From assembly GCA_030448185.1 (NCBI GenBank), contig JAUJNL010000047.1, positions 1-40,780 on the forward strand: 40,780 bases of DNA, in the 5' to 3' direction. This document shows, in pieces, positions 17,477-26,744 of the stretch (position 1 is the stretch's first letter; the number at the start of each line of letters is the position of its first letter). This stretch comes from Cytophagales bacterium. GTDB lineage: Bacteria > Bacteroidota > Bacteroidia > Cytophagales > 172606-1. The notes under the pieces are model-generated. The model worked only from the letters and a program-made list of their open reading frames with translations. It did not search any database and was not told the origin of the DNA. The position numbers and the translations under genes are program-made.

Positions 17477-17511
17477 CTTAAAACTGTGGTAATAGTCGGG
17501 GCGTAGTTTTA
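17477..17511 (+). promoter_or_regulatory. Putative promoter/operator of module copy 1
   Basis: A 24-bp box (17477-17500, containing ACTGTGGTAATAGTC) matches 20 of 24 positions of a box at 21127-21150 upstream of the paralogous gene. A TAGTTTTA element (17504-17511), close to the -7 consensus TAnnTTTG, follows. The ATG is 41 bp further on. The conservation suggests a shared regulator site or a long -33 element. Confidence 0.45.
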
Positions 17512-17552
17512 CGCTAAGAACACCTTACCTAACCCTATCTCCTAATCCATCC

Positions 17553-19003
17553 ATGAAAAAGCCACTACTCCTGGCCGCCCTGGCGGGTATGACCCTATTT
17601 CCCGCTTGCCAGTACCTGGACAAATATTTTGAGGGGCCAGAATCCCCTTCCGGCGAAAGTAACGCTGAGACTCACTCCGTGACTCCTTCACTGATCAAAG
17701 CGTTGCCGGGCTATGAGAACCTGAAAATGTATCCGCTGATCAGTTCGACGACCAACTAGCCGGGTCTCTGACTTTATCTACGGGGCACAGCCGGACGGCG
17801 CTGCCGTCCTCCGCGATCCCAAGAGCAAAGGCTACATCATGGTCACCAACCACGAAATTCACCGGGCCGCTTCCCGCGTGTACCTGGACGAAACGTTCAA
17901 GCCGGTAAAGGTGAGTACATCGTGGACGCGGAAGGCGGTCAATGGCGCTTATGTTCCGCTACCCTGGCTACGCCCCAGGAAACGGCTTCGGTCAGTCTTC
18001 TTAACCGCTGGTGAAAGCGGGGCCGAATCTATGGTACACGCCATTGACCCGCTGGGTAGTGCGGACCTGAAGAACAAAACCCGCGTAAAACCCCGCCTTA
18101 GGCCGAGCCAGCATGGAAAACGCCGTTCCGTTGCCGCAAACTGCTTATCCGGGCAAAACCGTTATTATCATCGGCGAAGACGATGGCAACGGTCAACTCA
18201 TCGCTTACATCTCTGATGCCGTGGGTGATCTGGACAATGGCAAATTGTACGTCCTGAAAAGAACCAATGATGATCCCGTAGAAACCAGCATGACATTCGC
18301 CGGTCACTACGACGTGGAGTTTGTGGAAATTGAAAACGCCAAAACGTTAACCGGCGCCCAGATTGCCGCCAAAACGGTAGAGAAGAAGGCCATTCAGTTT
18401 GCCCGCGTGGAAGACCTGGACTACCGCAAAGATGGTAAGGGCCGTGAAGTCTGCTTTGCCGCCACCGGCGTGAGCGAAGCGGATAAAGTGACGCCCGTAT
18501 GGACCAAAACAATGTGGGGCCGCGTGTACCGGTTGACCATGGATGAAAAAATCCCCTGAAAGGAATGCTTGAAATCATCGCCGATGGCTCCGGTGATGCG
18601 GGTAATAACATTGTAAATCCTGACAACATTTGCGTAACCAAAAACTACGTGTACATTCAGGAGGACGGTGACTCTTTCTACAAAGAAAACAAGCACGACG
18701 GTATCATCTGGCAGTATAATATCGGTAACAAAGCCCTGAGACCGATGATCATTATGGATCACCGCCGCAACGTACCTGAATTTAACGCTAAATACAATAC
18801 GGTGAACAGTAATCTGTTAAGCTCCTGGGAATACGGCGCGATGCTCGATATTTCTGACTTGGTTGGTGTTCCAAACACGTTTACCATCAACATCCACCCG
18901 CATACCTGGCAGGAAGATAAGTTTGCCAACCCTGATGGCAGCGGCATCAACCCGGAACCGGGAAGGCGGCCAGACGGTAATCGTAACGGGTATTCCCCGG
19001 TAA
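17553..19003 (+). pseudogene. PhoX-like (DUF839) lipoprotein, module copy 1, multiply frameshifted
   Basis: The gene starts with a lipoprotein signal (MKKPLLLAALAGMTLFPACQ) and can be followed to a stop at 19001-19003 (GQTVIVTGIPR). It parallels the copy at 21221-22802: GEYIVDAEGGQWRLCSATLA, MENAVPLPQTAYPGKTVIII, FARVEDLDYRKDGKGRE, SWEYGAMLDISDL. At least six frame changes are needed, near 17752, 17903, 17990, 18095, 18555 and 18962. Several sit at short homopolymers, for example a missing A in the A-run near 18548 and a missing G near 18964. PhoX-type proteins are calcium/iron phosphatases; the CSATLATP and CGES-type stretches are in the place of their metal-binding Cys/Glu motifs. If the indels are sequencing errors, this is a functional gene. 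Confidence 0.7.
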
Positions 19004-19025
19004 TTAGTAGTATTCCTTTTTCGAT

Positions 19026-19051
19026 AACCCTCTGCTTCTGTGCGGAGGGTT
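19026..19051 (+). terminator. Hairpin terminator after PhoX-like copy 1
   Basis: AACCCTCTGC and GCGGAGGGTT form a 10-bp stem with one G-T pair and a short loop, followed by ATTGTATTT. It lies between the PhoX-like gene and the peroxidase, so some readthrough or a separate promoter is needed if they are coexpressed. Confidence 0.75.
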
Positions 19052-19092
19052 ATTGTATTTAGTAAAGTGCCTCGTGGAGAGGAAATGTCAAC

Positions 19093-20985
19093 ATGAAAAA
19101 ACAATGTATTATTCTTTCCGTCTTCATCAGTTGTCTCGGGCTGATCGGCGGAATGAGCCGTTGCAATGCCCCGCAACGTACCCTAAGCACTACGGAGCAG
19201 GTAAAAAGAAAAGTAAGTCAGGACCTGGATTCGCTGCAATACCTGGTAGATCAGATGCTGCTGCCGCTTGCTCAGCAGAGCACGGCCACCGACACCTTGC
19301 AGCAAACTTTCTACCGGTGCCGAGTGGCGTACAAAAAGATTGAGTTTGCCACCGAGTATTTTATGCCCGCCACGAGCCGCCTGGTGAACGGTCCCCCGCT
19401 GGATGAGATTGAAACGGGGGAATACGAGGTGAACGAACCCGGCGGCTTGCAGGTGATTGAAGAATTCCTGTTTCCCGCCTTTGATACGGCGCAACGTGGC
19501 GAACTGGTGCGTGAGGTAAAGAAATTAAAGTCGCACCTGGTCCGCATCGAAACCCTGTGGGAGGCTGGTACGCACCAGGGCGCCCACGTGTTTGATGCCA
19601 TGCGTCTGCAGATGGTTCGCATTATTAGTCTGGGCATCAGCGGGTTTGATACGCCCCTGTCTAAACGGGCTATGCCGGAGGCCGCTGCTTCCCTGGCTGC
19701 CATGCAAGCCTGCCTGCGGGTGTATGATCCGGGAGAGCCTGCCAAGAAGGGAACCTATGACGTGCTGCAACGGCGATTGACCGGAGCGGTAAGCTACCTG
19801 AAAGAGCATTCCGCGTTTGATTCATTTGACCGGATGCATTTTATCACCACTTACGCCAATCCGATTGCGGTCCAGTTGCTGGCCCTGCAAAGGCAATCGG
19901 GCTACCCGCCCTTTACGGAATTACGCGCCTTGCGGGCCGATGCTCCTACCGTTTTTGCCCCCGACGCTTTTAATACCGACTTTTACGCGCCCAATCCGGA
20001 GGCCTATACCAATAAAGATAAGATTGTTTTGGGCCGGATGCTCTTCTACGACCCGGTGCTTTCTTCGAATAATTCCCGTTCCTGCGCCACCTGCCACCAG
20101 CCCGAAAAAGCCTTTACCGATGGTTTGCCTACCAGTGCCGCTTTTGCCAAGGGCCGCTTCATCAAAAGGAATGCACCTACCCTGCTCAATGCCGGTTTGC
20201 AGCGTAACCAGTTCTACGATATGCGTTCGACCACCCTGGAACACCAGGCGATGGACGTCGTACAAAACAAAGAAGAGATGCATGGCTCCCTGGAAAAAGC
20301 CATTGGTGAATTATACAAGCAACCGGCGTACATAGCCCTTTTCCGGAAAGCGTTTCCCGCCGGAGACAGTATCCGGCCCGTGCAAATTCAGAATGCCATT
20401 GCCAGTTACATCCGGTCGCTGGTTTCCCTGAACTCCCGCTTCGACCAGTACGTACGCGGCGACCGTACCCGGATGAGTTCCCGGGAAATACTGGGATTTA
20501 ACGTATTTATGGGCAAGGCCAAATGTGGTACCTGCCACTTTATGCCGCTGTTCAACGGCACCGTACCGCCCGCTTTTGATCACACGGAAGGCGAAGTACT
20601 GGGCGTACCCGCGGATGCGAAGGGAAAGCAATTAGACGAAGACCTGGGCCGGTATGCCGTGCACCCCTTTGACCAGTTCAAGCACGCTTTTAAGACACCT
20701 ACGGTACGCAACGTGGCGCTTACGGCTCCTTATATGCACAACGGTGTGTACCGCACGCTGGAAGAAGTCATTGACTTTTATAATAAGGGCGGCGGTACGG
20801 GATTAGGGCTAGACGTACCTAACCAAACATTGCCCGCCGAGCCGCTGAATCTGACTCAAACTGAAAAACAAGCCCTGGTCGCCTTTATGCAAACACTCAC
20901 GGACACGACAGCGGCAGATCCAACGGTGGTTTCTGCGGCAGTAGCATCCCCTGAAAGAATCATACGGCCCGTAAAGGGAAAATGA
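19093..20985 (+). CDS. Di-haem cytochrome c peroxidase with imelysin-like N-domain
   Basis: The 630-residue protein has an N-terminal signal (MKKQCIILSVFISCLGLIGG). A helical domain of about 200 residues follows, with FYRCRVAYKKIEFATEYF, VNGPPLDEIETGEYEV, GGLQVIEEFLFPAFD and GAHVFDAMRLQMVRI, which resembles imelysin-type domains. The C-terminal half is a di-haem peroxidase of the CcpA/MauG type, with haem sites CATCH (about residue 331) and CGTCH (about 478), KAFTDG after the first, and a C-terminal KTPTVRNVALTAPYMHNGVY. Family knowledge: such enzymes reduce H2O2 or carry out MauG-like oxidations in the periplasm. It is the only intact member of the duplicated PhoX-like/peroxidase modules. 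ATG 19093 gives a normal signal peptide. Confidence 0.92.
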   Translation: MKKQCIILSVFISCLGLIGGMSRCNAPQRTLSTTEQVKRKVSQDLDSLQYLVDQMLLPLAQQSTATDTLQQTFYRCRVAYKKIEFATEYFMPATSRLVNGPPLDEIETGEYEVNEPGGLQVIEEFLFPAFDTAQRGELVREVKKLKSHLVRIETLWEAGTHQGAHVFDAMRLQMVRIISLGISGFDTPLSKRAMPEAAASLAAMQACLRVYDPGEPAKKGTYDVLQRRLTGAVSYLKEHSAFDSFDRMHFITTYANPIAVQLLALQRQSGYPPFTELRALRADAPTVFAPDAFNTDFYAPNPEAYTNKDKIVLGRMLFYDPVLSSNNSRSCATCHQPEKAFTDGLPTSAAFAKGRFIKRNAPTLLNAGLQRNQFYDMRSTTLEHQAMDVVQNKEEMHGSLEKAIGELYKQPAYIALFRKAFPAGDSIRPVQIQNAIASYIRSLVSLNSRFDQYVRGDRTRMSSREILGFNVFMGKAKCGTCHFMPLFNGTVPPAFDHTEGEVLGVPADAKGKQLDEDLGRYAVHPFDQFKHAFKTPTVRNVALTAPYMHNGVYRTLEEVIDFYNKGGGTGLGLDVPNQTLPAEPLNLTQTEKQALVAFMQTLTDTTAADPTVVSAAVASPERIIRPVKGK

Positions 20986-21126
20986 TGTTATGCTTGCAAA
21001 GTCTTTCAAGGGGATTCCTTAACAATACCTTGATGTCACAACTATATTATAATTTATACAGATGGTTGATTATCAGTTATTTATTAAACTATTTAGAAAG
21101 AATATGAATAATGCAATTTATCAATT

Positions 21127-21172
21127 CTTTAAACTGAGGTAAAAGTCCGGTAATGTGCAAGGGCTACTTTTA
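21127..21172 (+). promoter_or_regulatory. Putative promoter/operator of module copy 2
   Basis: The box at 21127-21150 (with ACTGAGGTAAAAGTC) matches that upstream of copy 1 at 20 of 24 positions. TACTTTTA (21165-21172) sits in the -7 position, 11 bp further from the box than in copy 1, about one helical turn. The ATG is at 21221. Confidence 0.45.
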
Positions 21173-21220
21173 CAAACAACGCACCCGTTTTAACCATTAT
21201 AACCCCAACCTTCAACCACT

Positions 21221-22802
21221 ATGAAAAAGCAACTACTGTGGGCTTCACTGGCCGCTGCAGTCGCAGTACTACCTTCTTGTGAGTACATTGAGAAGATCAT
21301 TGACGATGGCAATGGCGGACCGGCGCAGGTCACCCTGAAGAATCATTCCGTTACGCCTGCTTTGATCAAAAAACTGCCCGGTTTTGACAACTTGCAGGTG
21401 TATTCCCTGATCAGCAGCGACGACAAATTACCTCAGTCGCCGGATTTCGTATTTGGTGGCTCTGCCGATGGTGCTGGCTGGCTAAAAGATCACCAGGGCA
21501 ACCTGGTGGCCGTCGTAAACCATGAAGATAACTATGCCGTATCCCGCCTGACCCTGGATCCCAAAACGCTGAAGCCATGAAGATAACTATGCCGTATCCC
21601 GCCTGACCCTGGATCCCAAAACGCTGAAGCCCCTGAAAGGCGAATACATTCTGAATTCAGACGGCGGTATCTGGCGGCTTTGCTCCGCTACCCTGGCTAC
21701 GCCCAAGGAACACGGCTTCGGTCCGCTGTACCTGACCTGCGGTGAAAGCGGTGCGGAATCCCGGACGCATGCCATCAATCCGCTGGAAAAAGCACTGGCC
21801 CCATCCATCAGCCGCGAAGTAGCGGGCCTGGGCCGCCTGAGTGCGGAAAATGCTGTTCCCCTGGCTAAAGACGCCTTTACGGGCAAAACAGTAGTGATCA
21901 TCGGCGATGACGACTCCGGCACGAATGGCGGACAGGTGTTTCTGTACGTGGGTAATGTAGGCGATTTGGAAAATGGTGAGTTTTACATGCTGAAGCGCAG
22001 CGATGATAACCAGCGGGAAAGAGATATCGTCATTGGCCAATCCTATGATGTGGAATTTGTAAAAGTTGAAAACCACAAGTCTCTGACCGGTGCGCAAATC
22101 AACGCGAAGGTGGACGAGTTGAAGGGCCTTAAGTTTGGCCGGGTAGAAGATCTTGATTACCGGAAAGGCGGTAAAGCCAACAGCCGGGAAATTTACTTTA
22201 ACGTAACCGGCCAGAATAATACCGGAGCTAACGCGGATTATTCCCGCACCAAATTTGGCCGCGTGTATAAACTGATGCTGGACGCTGCCAGCCCGCTGAA
22301 AGGCAAACTGTCCGTGATTCTGGACGGTGACGATGCCAATGGGCCGGCCAAGGAGTTCCAGAACGTAGATAATATTTACGTAGGGCAGAACTACCTGTAC
22401 ACGCAGGAAGATCCCAACGGTTATGGCGATAACTCCGGCGGTGTCGGCAATAACATCGCCGGCACTACGCACGATTCCTACATCTACCAGTATAATCTGG
22501 CTACTGGCCAGTTGAAGAAAGTGCTGGAGCTTGACCACCGCCGTAATGAACCGGATGCTGCTAAGTACAATGCTGCACCTCCGGCCGGCGGCGGCGATCC
22601 CGAGCCTTCCGACTATGGTTCCTGGGAGTACGGTGCGATGGAAGACATTTCTGATCTGACCGGCCTGCCTAACACCTTTGCGATCTGCATTCAGCCGCAT
22701 ACTTGGGTGGGTCCGCAATACGCAGGGGTAGACGGCGGTACCAAGCGCAGAAACGAAAATCAGGCCAGCCAAGTTATTATTGTAAAGGGACTGCCCAGGT
22801 AA
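21221..22802 (+). pseudogene. PhoX-like (DUF839) lipoprotein, module copy 2, broken by a 55-bp duplication
   Basis: A lipoprotein signal (LLWASLAAAVAVLPSCEYIE) opens about 100 residues that end early at 21580. The cause is a tandem 55-bp duplication (21521-21575 and 21576-21630), which shifts the frame. After the second copy the frame resumes with PLKGEYILNSDGGIWRLCSA and runs to 22802 (QVIIVKGLPR). Removing one 55-bp copy restores a single protein of about 508 residues. Landmarks of the PhoX/DUF839 fold are CSATLATP followed by LYLTCGESGAES (metal-ligand region), GRVEDLDYRKGG, FGRVYKL, NVDNIYV and YTQEDPNG. The predicted role is periplasmic phosphomonoesterase or a related metalloprotein. 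No frameshift other than the duplication was seen, so this copy may be intact in reality. Confidence 0.78.
21521..21630 (+). repeat. Exact tandem duplication, 55-bp period
   Basis: The unit beginning CATGAAGATAACTATGCCGT occurs twice back to back without a mismatch. The period of 55 is not a multiple of three, so it breaks the PhoX-like gene. Confidence 0.97.
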
Positions 22803-22820
22803 TTATTTCGCTCTTATATC

Positions 22821-22853
22821 AAACCTGTCGGATATGCAAGATCCGACAGGTTT
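22821..22853 (+). terminator. Hairpin terminator after PhoX-like copy 2
   Basis: AAACCTGTCGGA and TCCGACAGGTTT form a perfect 12-bp stem with a 9-nt loop, starting 18 bp after the stop codon. Confidence 0.85.
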
Positions 22854-22878
22854 ATCTATTTGGGTCAGTCTCTATGTT

Positions 22879-22979
22879 GTTCCGCATTATAAATGTGGAA
22901 CTGCGGAAAGGGGCATTTTAATCTTTAGATCAGCGCAGCTAAATGCCCTTCCCTACCATCCGCATTTATAATGCGGATG
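22879..22979. repeat. REP-like palindrome cluster
   Basis: GTTCCGCATT..AAATGTGGAAC (22879-22901), a palindrome enclosing CTTTAGATCAGCGCAGCTAA (about 22908-22950) and CATCCGCATT..AATGCGGATG (22957-22979). The middle unit is the inverted copy of 14376-14409, with one mismatch in the core. The cluster is flanked by imperfect direct repeats containing CAGGTTTA and ATTTGGGTC at about 22848-22869 and 22995-23016. Confidence 0.85.
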
Positions 22980-23063
22980 AACAAATGAACAAATCAGGTT
23001 TACCCATTTGGGTCGGTACCCCAACTATTGAATGGAGTGAAATTATTTAACCGTAGCGGAGCA

Positions 23064-24928
23064 ATGACGCACAAACTTTTTCTGTTGGTTTTACTTCCCT
23101 TCGTATTCCTCCTGATCCTGGCAGGCCTCTACTTTCCCCGTGAGACGAAGAAGGCGATCCCGGTTAGACAAGTAAAGCAGTACTACCGCCAACACACGGT
23201 TGCCCTGGATAGCGCCGTTACTCAATTGCGCCAGGCAGTAGCTCAAAATGCCCAAACCACTCTTATCCATCAGCGGTTTCGGGAAGCCCGGCTGGCTTAC
23301 AAACGGGTGGAATACCTGCTGGAATATTATAATCCCTACACGGCCAAACACCTGAACGGACCCGCCCTTGACGAAGTAGAGTTTGATGATCCCCTGCAGC
23401 GAACCATTCCCCCGGAAGGTTTTCAGGTGATAGAAGAATATTTGTTTCCCGTGTACGACCGGCAGCAGAAGCAGGCATTGCTGGATGAAGTGAGCTTGTT
23501 AGCCTCTAACATCCGCCGGCTGTATTATATTTTCGATGCCACTCAATTCACGGATGCCCACCTTTTTGATGCCATGCGGCAGGAGATGTTCCGGATCGTT
23601 ACCCTGGGCATTACGGGGTTCGATTCACCGGTGGCTACCTACTCCATACCCGAAACGGCAGCGGCTTTAGAGAGTCTCCAAAACACCATTTCCCTCTACC
23701 AGCCCCAGCTGCAAGGTCCGCATCTTCCGTTATCCGCCGCGCTGAACAATGATTTTGCAAACAGCATCCGTTACTTGCGTCAGCATTCAAACTTCAATGC
23801 CTTTGATCGTGCCGAATTTATTACCCGGTTTGCCAATCCCCTGACGGCAAGAGTAAAGGAGGTTCAGCAGGCCTTGCAAATTCCGGTGGGGACAGAGTTG
23901 CGGGCCGTATCGCCGGATGCAGCGAATCTATTTGCCGAAAATGCATTTAATGTTAATTATTTTGCCCCCGATTATAATTCCCATACCACCCCGGAACGGG
24001 TGAAATTGGGCCAGGTACTTTTCTTTGACCCGGTATTATCGGGCAACGGAAACCGGTCCTGCGCCTCGTGTCACCAGCCGGAAAAAGCCTTTACCGACGG
24101 ACAGTCAAAAAGTATTGCCTTTGACTTCAAGGGACAGGTAAGCCGCAATGCACCTACTATCCTCAATGCCGGACTGCAACGGTCCCTGTTTCACGATTTG
24201 CGGGTAGCCTACCTGGAAGATCAGGCTTCGGATGTAATTGCCAGCGCCAGTGAGATGCACGGCGATCTGCAACGGGCAGTAAACGACCTGCGTACCAGCC
24301 CCGAATACGTGGAACTATTCCGCGGTGCCTTTCCGCAGGCGAAGAATGAACCGGTAACTGAACGACACCTGAAAGTAGCCATTGCGGCGTATATTCGTTC
24401 ACTGACCGCACTGAACTCCCGGTTTGACCAGTATATGCGGGGCGATGCAACAAAGCTGACGTTCATTTTATACCCCTTTTCAACGGCACCGTGCCGCCGG
24501 ATTATGACAAAACGGAAGGCGAAATTCTGGGCGTTCCCTCCACAAAAGATACAACCCATGCGCAATTAGACGCGGACTTAGGCAAGTTTGCTTTGTATAA
24601 GAAAAATCTGCACAAATTCGCCTTCAAGACCCCTACCGTCCGGAATGTTGCCCTTACCGCGCCTTACATGCACAATGGCGTATTTGATACGCTGGAAGAA
24701 GTGGTAGATTTTTATGACCGGGGTGGAGGAGTTGGTCTGGGGATGGAGGTGCCTAATCAAACGCTGCCCGCCGAAAAGCTGCATCTGAGTAAAGCGGAGA
24801 AAAAAGCCCTGGTGGCCTTTATGCAGACGCTTACTGATACAACCCCTGCCAGAAGGATTCCCGACAAACTACCCACTTTTACCACCAGAATTAGTCTAAA
24901 CGACCGGAAAGTGGGAGGGAAGTACTAA
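23064..24928 (+). pseudogene. Di-haem cytochrome c peroxidase, module copy 2, internal deletion
   Basis: The gene is homologous throughout to the peroxidase at 19093: an imelysin-like N-domain (FREARLAYKRVEYLLEYYNP, LNGPALDEVEFDD, DAHLFDAMRQEMFRI) and the first haem site CASCHQPEKAFTDG (about residue 333). At about 24462, after GDATKLT, roughly 60 bp expected from the paralogue are replaced by 5 bp. The net loss of about 55 bp removes the segment with the second haem CxxC and shifts the frame, so reading ends at 24569. The other frame resumes with HFIPLFNGTVPP and continues to 24928. ATG 23064 is the best start because it begins MTHKLFLLVLLPFVFLLILA; the upstream TTG adds no signal features. 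As written the gene cannot give an active enzyme. Confidence 0.85.
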
Positions 24929-25312
24929 TCATTTCGGATGTCGGAGGGCGGATTTGGGAAGTAAGAGGTAAGAAGTAGGAGGTAATCCGTAAAGACGCTA
25001 TTGATTATATCCGAAGTAAGAAGCAGAAATAGAAGAAACGTGTAAAGAACAATCCACGTAAAGAACAGTCGCTTGGCTCCACCAAGTGACGGCTATTGCG
25101 AGGGCTTCCAGCCGGTTTTTATAAATTCTCACCAACTTACATAGTTCTTTTCTCCATACCTCTTATCTCCTACCTCCTACCTTTTACTCCCGACTTCCAG
25201 CTTCGCTAATCGGACTTCGAACAATCAGCGCCTGGTATAGTTATACTTTTCCGGACTGATTACCAGATTATATCCCAAATTCAATGTCCGCAATCCGAAA
25301 TTAGCTTCGTTT
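24929..25312. repeat. Intergenic region with degenerate-word inverted repeat and hairpin
   Basis: GTAAGAGGTAAGAAGTAGG (from 24961) on the left and CTCCTACCTCCTACC (about 25167-25181) on the right are arms of an imperfect inverted repeat made of a GTAGGAGGTA-like word. Between them a hairpin GTCGCTTGG/CCAAGTGAC (about 25067-25090) is visible. Close to the next gene TTAGCTTCG (25300-25308) is one base from the -7 consensus. Confidence 0.6.
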
Positions 25313-26224
25313 ATGCCCCGTAATGTCCTGATTACCGGAGGAACCGGTCTTATCGGCTCCCGTCTCACCCAAATGCTGATACAGCAACACTACCAGGTAG
25401 CCTGGCTAAGCCGAGGTAAGCAACAGTCCGCAGGGGTAAAGGTGTATCAGTGGGATGTGGAAAAAGGATATATCGCCGAAGAAGCATTGCGCGAAACGGA
25501 TCATATAATCCATTTAGCCGGGGCCGGCGTGGCCGACAAACGATGGACGAAGGCCCGCAAACAGGAGATTCTGGAAAGCCGTACGCACCCAACCCGTTTG
25601 CTGTTCGAAAAACTACAGCAGGTCCCCAATTCGGTAAAAACCTTTATATCGGCTTCTGCCATTGGTATTTACGGCGCCAATCGGGGAGACGAACTGTTAA
25701 CGGAAAACTCCACTTTTGGCAGCGATTTTTTGGCCCGGGTAACCCAGGCCTGGGAAGCGGGTGTACAACCTGTTCAGACTTTAGGCATCCGCACCGCAAT
25801 ATTGCGCATCGGGATTGTGCTTAGTAAAAGTGGTGGAGCATTGGAGAAAATGACCCAGCCGATCAGAGCCGGAATTGGCGCCCCGCTTGGGTCCGGCAAC
25901 CAATGGATTTCCTGGATTCATGAAGATGATTTATGCCGGATGTTTCGGTTCGGGCTGGAAAATGAAGCCATGCAAGGAGTGTATAATGCCGTAGCTCCGG
26001 AGCCAGCCTCCAATGAAGAACTTACCCGGGAAGCGGCCCGGCTGCTGGGAAAGCCGGTATTACCCATAAATGTTCCGGCCTTTGCCCTAAAACTGGCCGT
26101 AGGCGAACTGGCAACCGCCGTACTGGGAAGCGCGAAAGTATCCGGTCAAAAGATAGCTGCTACCGGCTTCAGGTTTGAGTACCCGGAACTCAGCCGGGCA
26201 CTCCGGAATTTACTGATTTCCTAA
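25313..26224 (+). CDS. TIGR01777-family epimerase (SDR39U1/YfcH type)
   Basis: The 303-residue protein begins with an NAD(P)-binding Rossmann motif, VLITGGTGLIGSRL. It continues with the family landmarks HIIHLAGAGVADKRWT, FISASAIGIYG, SDFLARVTQAWE and RIGIVLSKSGGALEKM, and WISWIHEDDLCRMF. The C-terminal DUF1731 segment includes LPINVPAFALKLAVGE and GFRFEYPELSRAL. The length and order are normal for the family. Members bind a nucleotide cofactor, but the substrate is unknown. It appears monocistronic: palindromic intergenic sequence lies upstream and a 650-bp gap downstream. Confidence 0.93.
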   Translation: MPRNVLITGGTGLIGSRLTQMLIQQHYQVAWLSRGKQQSAGVKVYQWDVEKGYIAEEALRETDHIIHLAGAGVADKRWTKARKQEILESRTHPTRLLFEKLQQVPNSVKTFISASAIGIYGANRGDELLTENSTFGSDFLARVTQAWEAGVQPVQTLGIRTAILRIGIVLSKSGGALEKMTQPIRAGIGAPLGSGNQWISWIHEDDLCRMFRFGLENEAMQGVYNAVAPEPASNEELTREAARLLGKPVLPINVPAFALKLAVGELATAVLGSAKVSGQKIAATGFRFEYPELSRALRNLLIS

Positions 26225-26615
26225 GACGGGCATCTGGCTAGTGCTAAGACTCAGATAATTATCTGATAAGTATAATTTTCAATAAGCTTAGGTATAACTA
26301 AAAACCTACCCTAATCCGGACCGGGTAACGAGCCCGCATCGTTACCTGAATCCAAAATTCCTCTGCCCAAACTACTGCTATTTTTACTTACCAGTGAATA
26401 ATAATCGATTGCGTAAATTATAACTATATAAAGTTTTAGTTTGGTTAAAGCTGCCGTAAGGATAAGTTTATAAGAATATATTTTAATTACTAAACAAATT
26501 GCCGGCTTCGGTAGTTACAAAAAAGTAAGCTTTAATAGTACAAATTTGGGATGAGTACAAGTTTGTCTTATATAAATAGGATGTGATGATTTCTTTTTAT
26601 CTTTTTAAAATATAT
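26225..26615. other. AT-rich intergenic region
   Basis: No ORF, RNA gene or strong palindrome was recognised. The AT-rich right half leads into the promoter of the SusC/SusD locus. Confidence 0.4.
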
Positions 26616-26645
26616 TTTGTAATTAATCGGGTAAATCTATATTTG
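26616..26645 (+). promoter_or_regulatory. Bacteroidota-type promoter of the SusC/SusD locus
   Basis: TTTG (26616-26619) and TATATTTG (26638-26645, an exact TAnnTTTG) are spaced by 18 bp, matching the Bacteroidota -33/-7 arrangement. Transcription would start near 26652, leaving a leader of about 220 nt before the SusC ATG. Confidence 0.65.
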
Positions 26646-26744
26646 CAATCCACGATAGTTTTCACCTAAGTAAGTTTAAATAGCACCCATCCGGAAAATG
26701 TACTGTAATAAATAAGGCTAATCAAAAAAACAATTAAACGATTT

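Noticed and set aside
25067..25090. Hairpin as intrinsic terminator after peroxidase copy 2
   Set aside because: There is no T-run directly after it and it lies about 140 bp from the stop; kept only as part of the repeat-rich gap.
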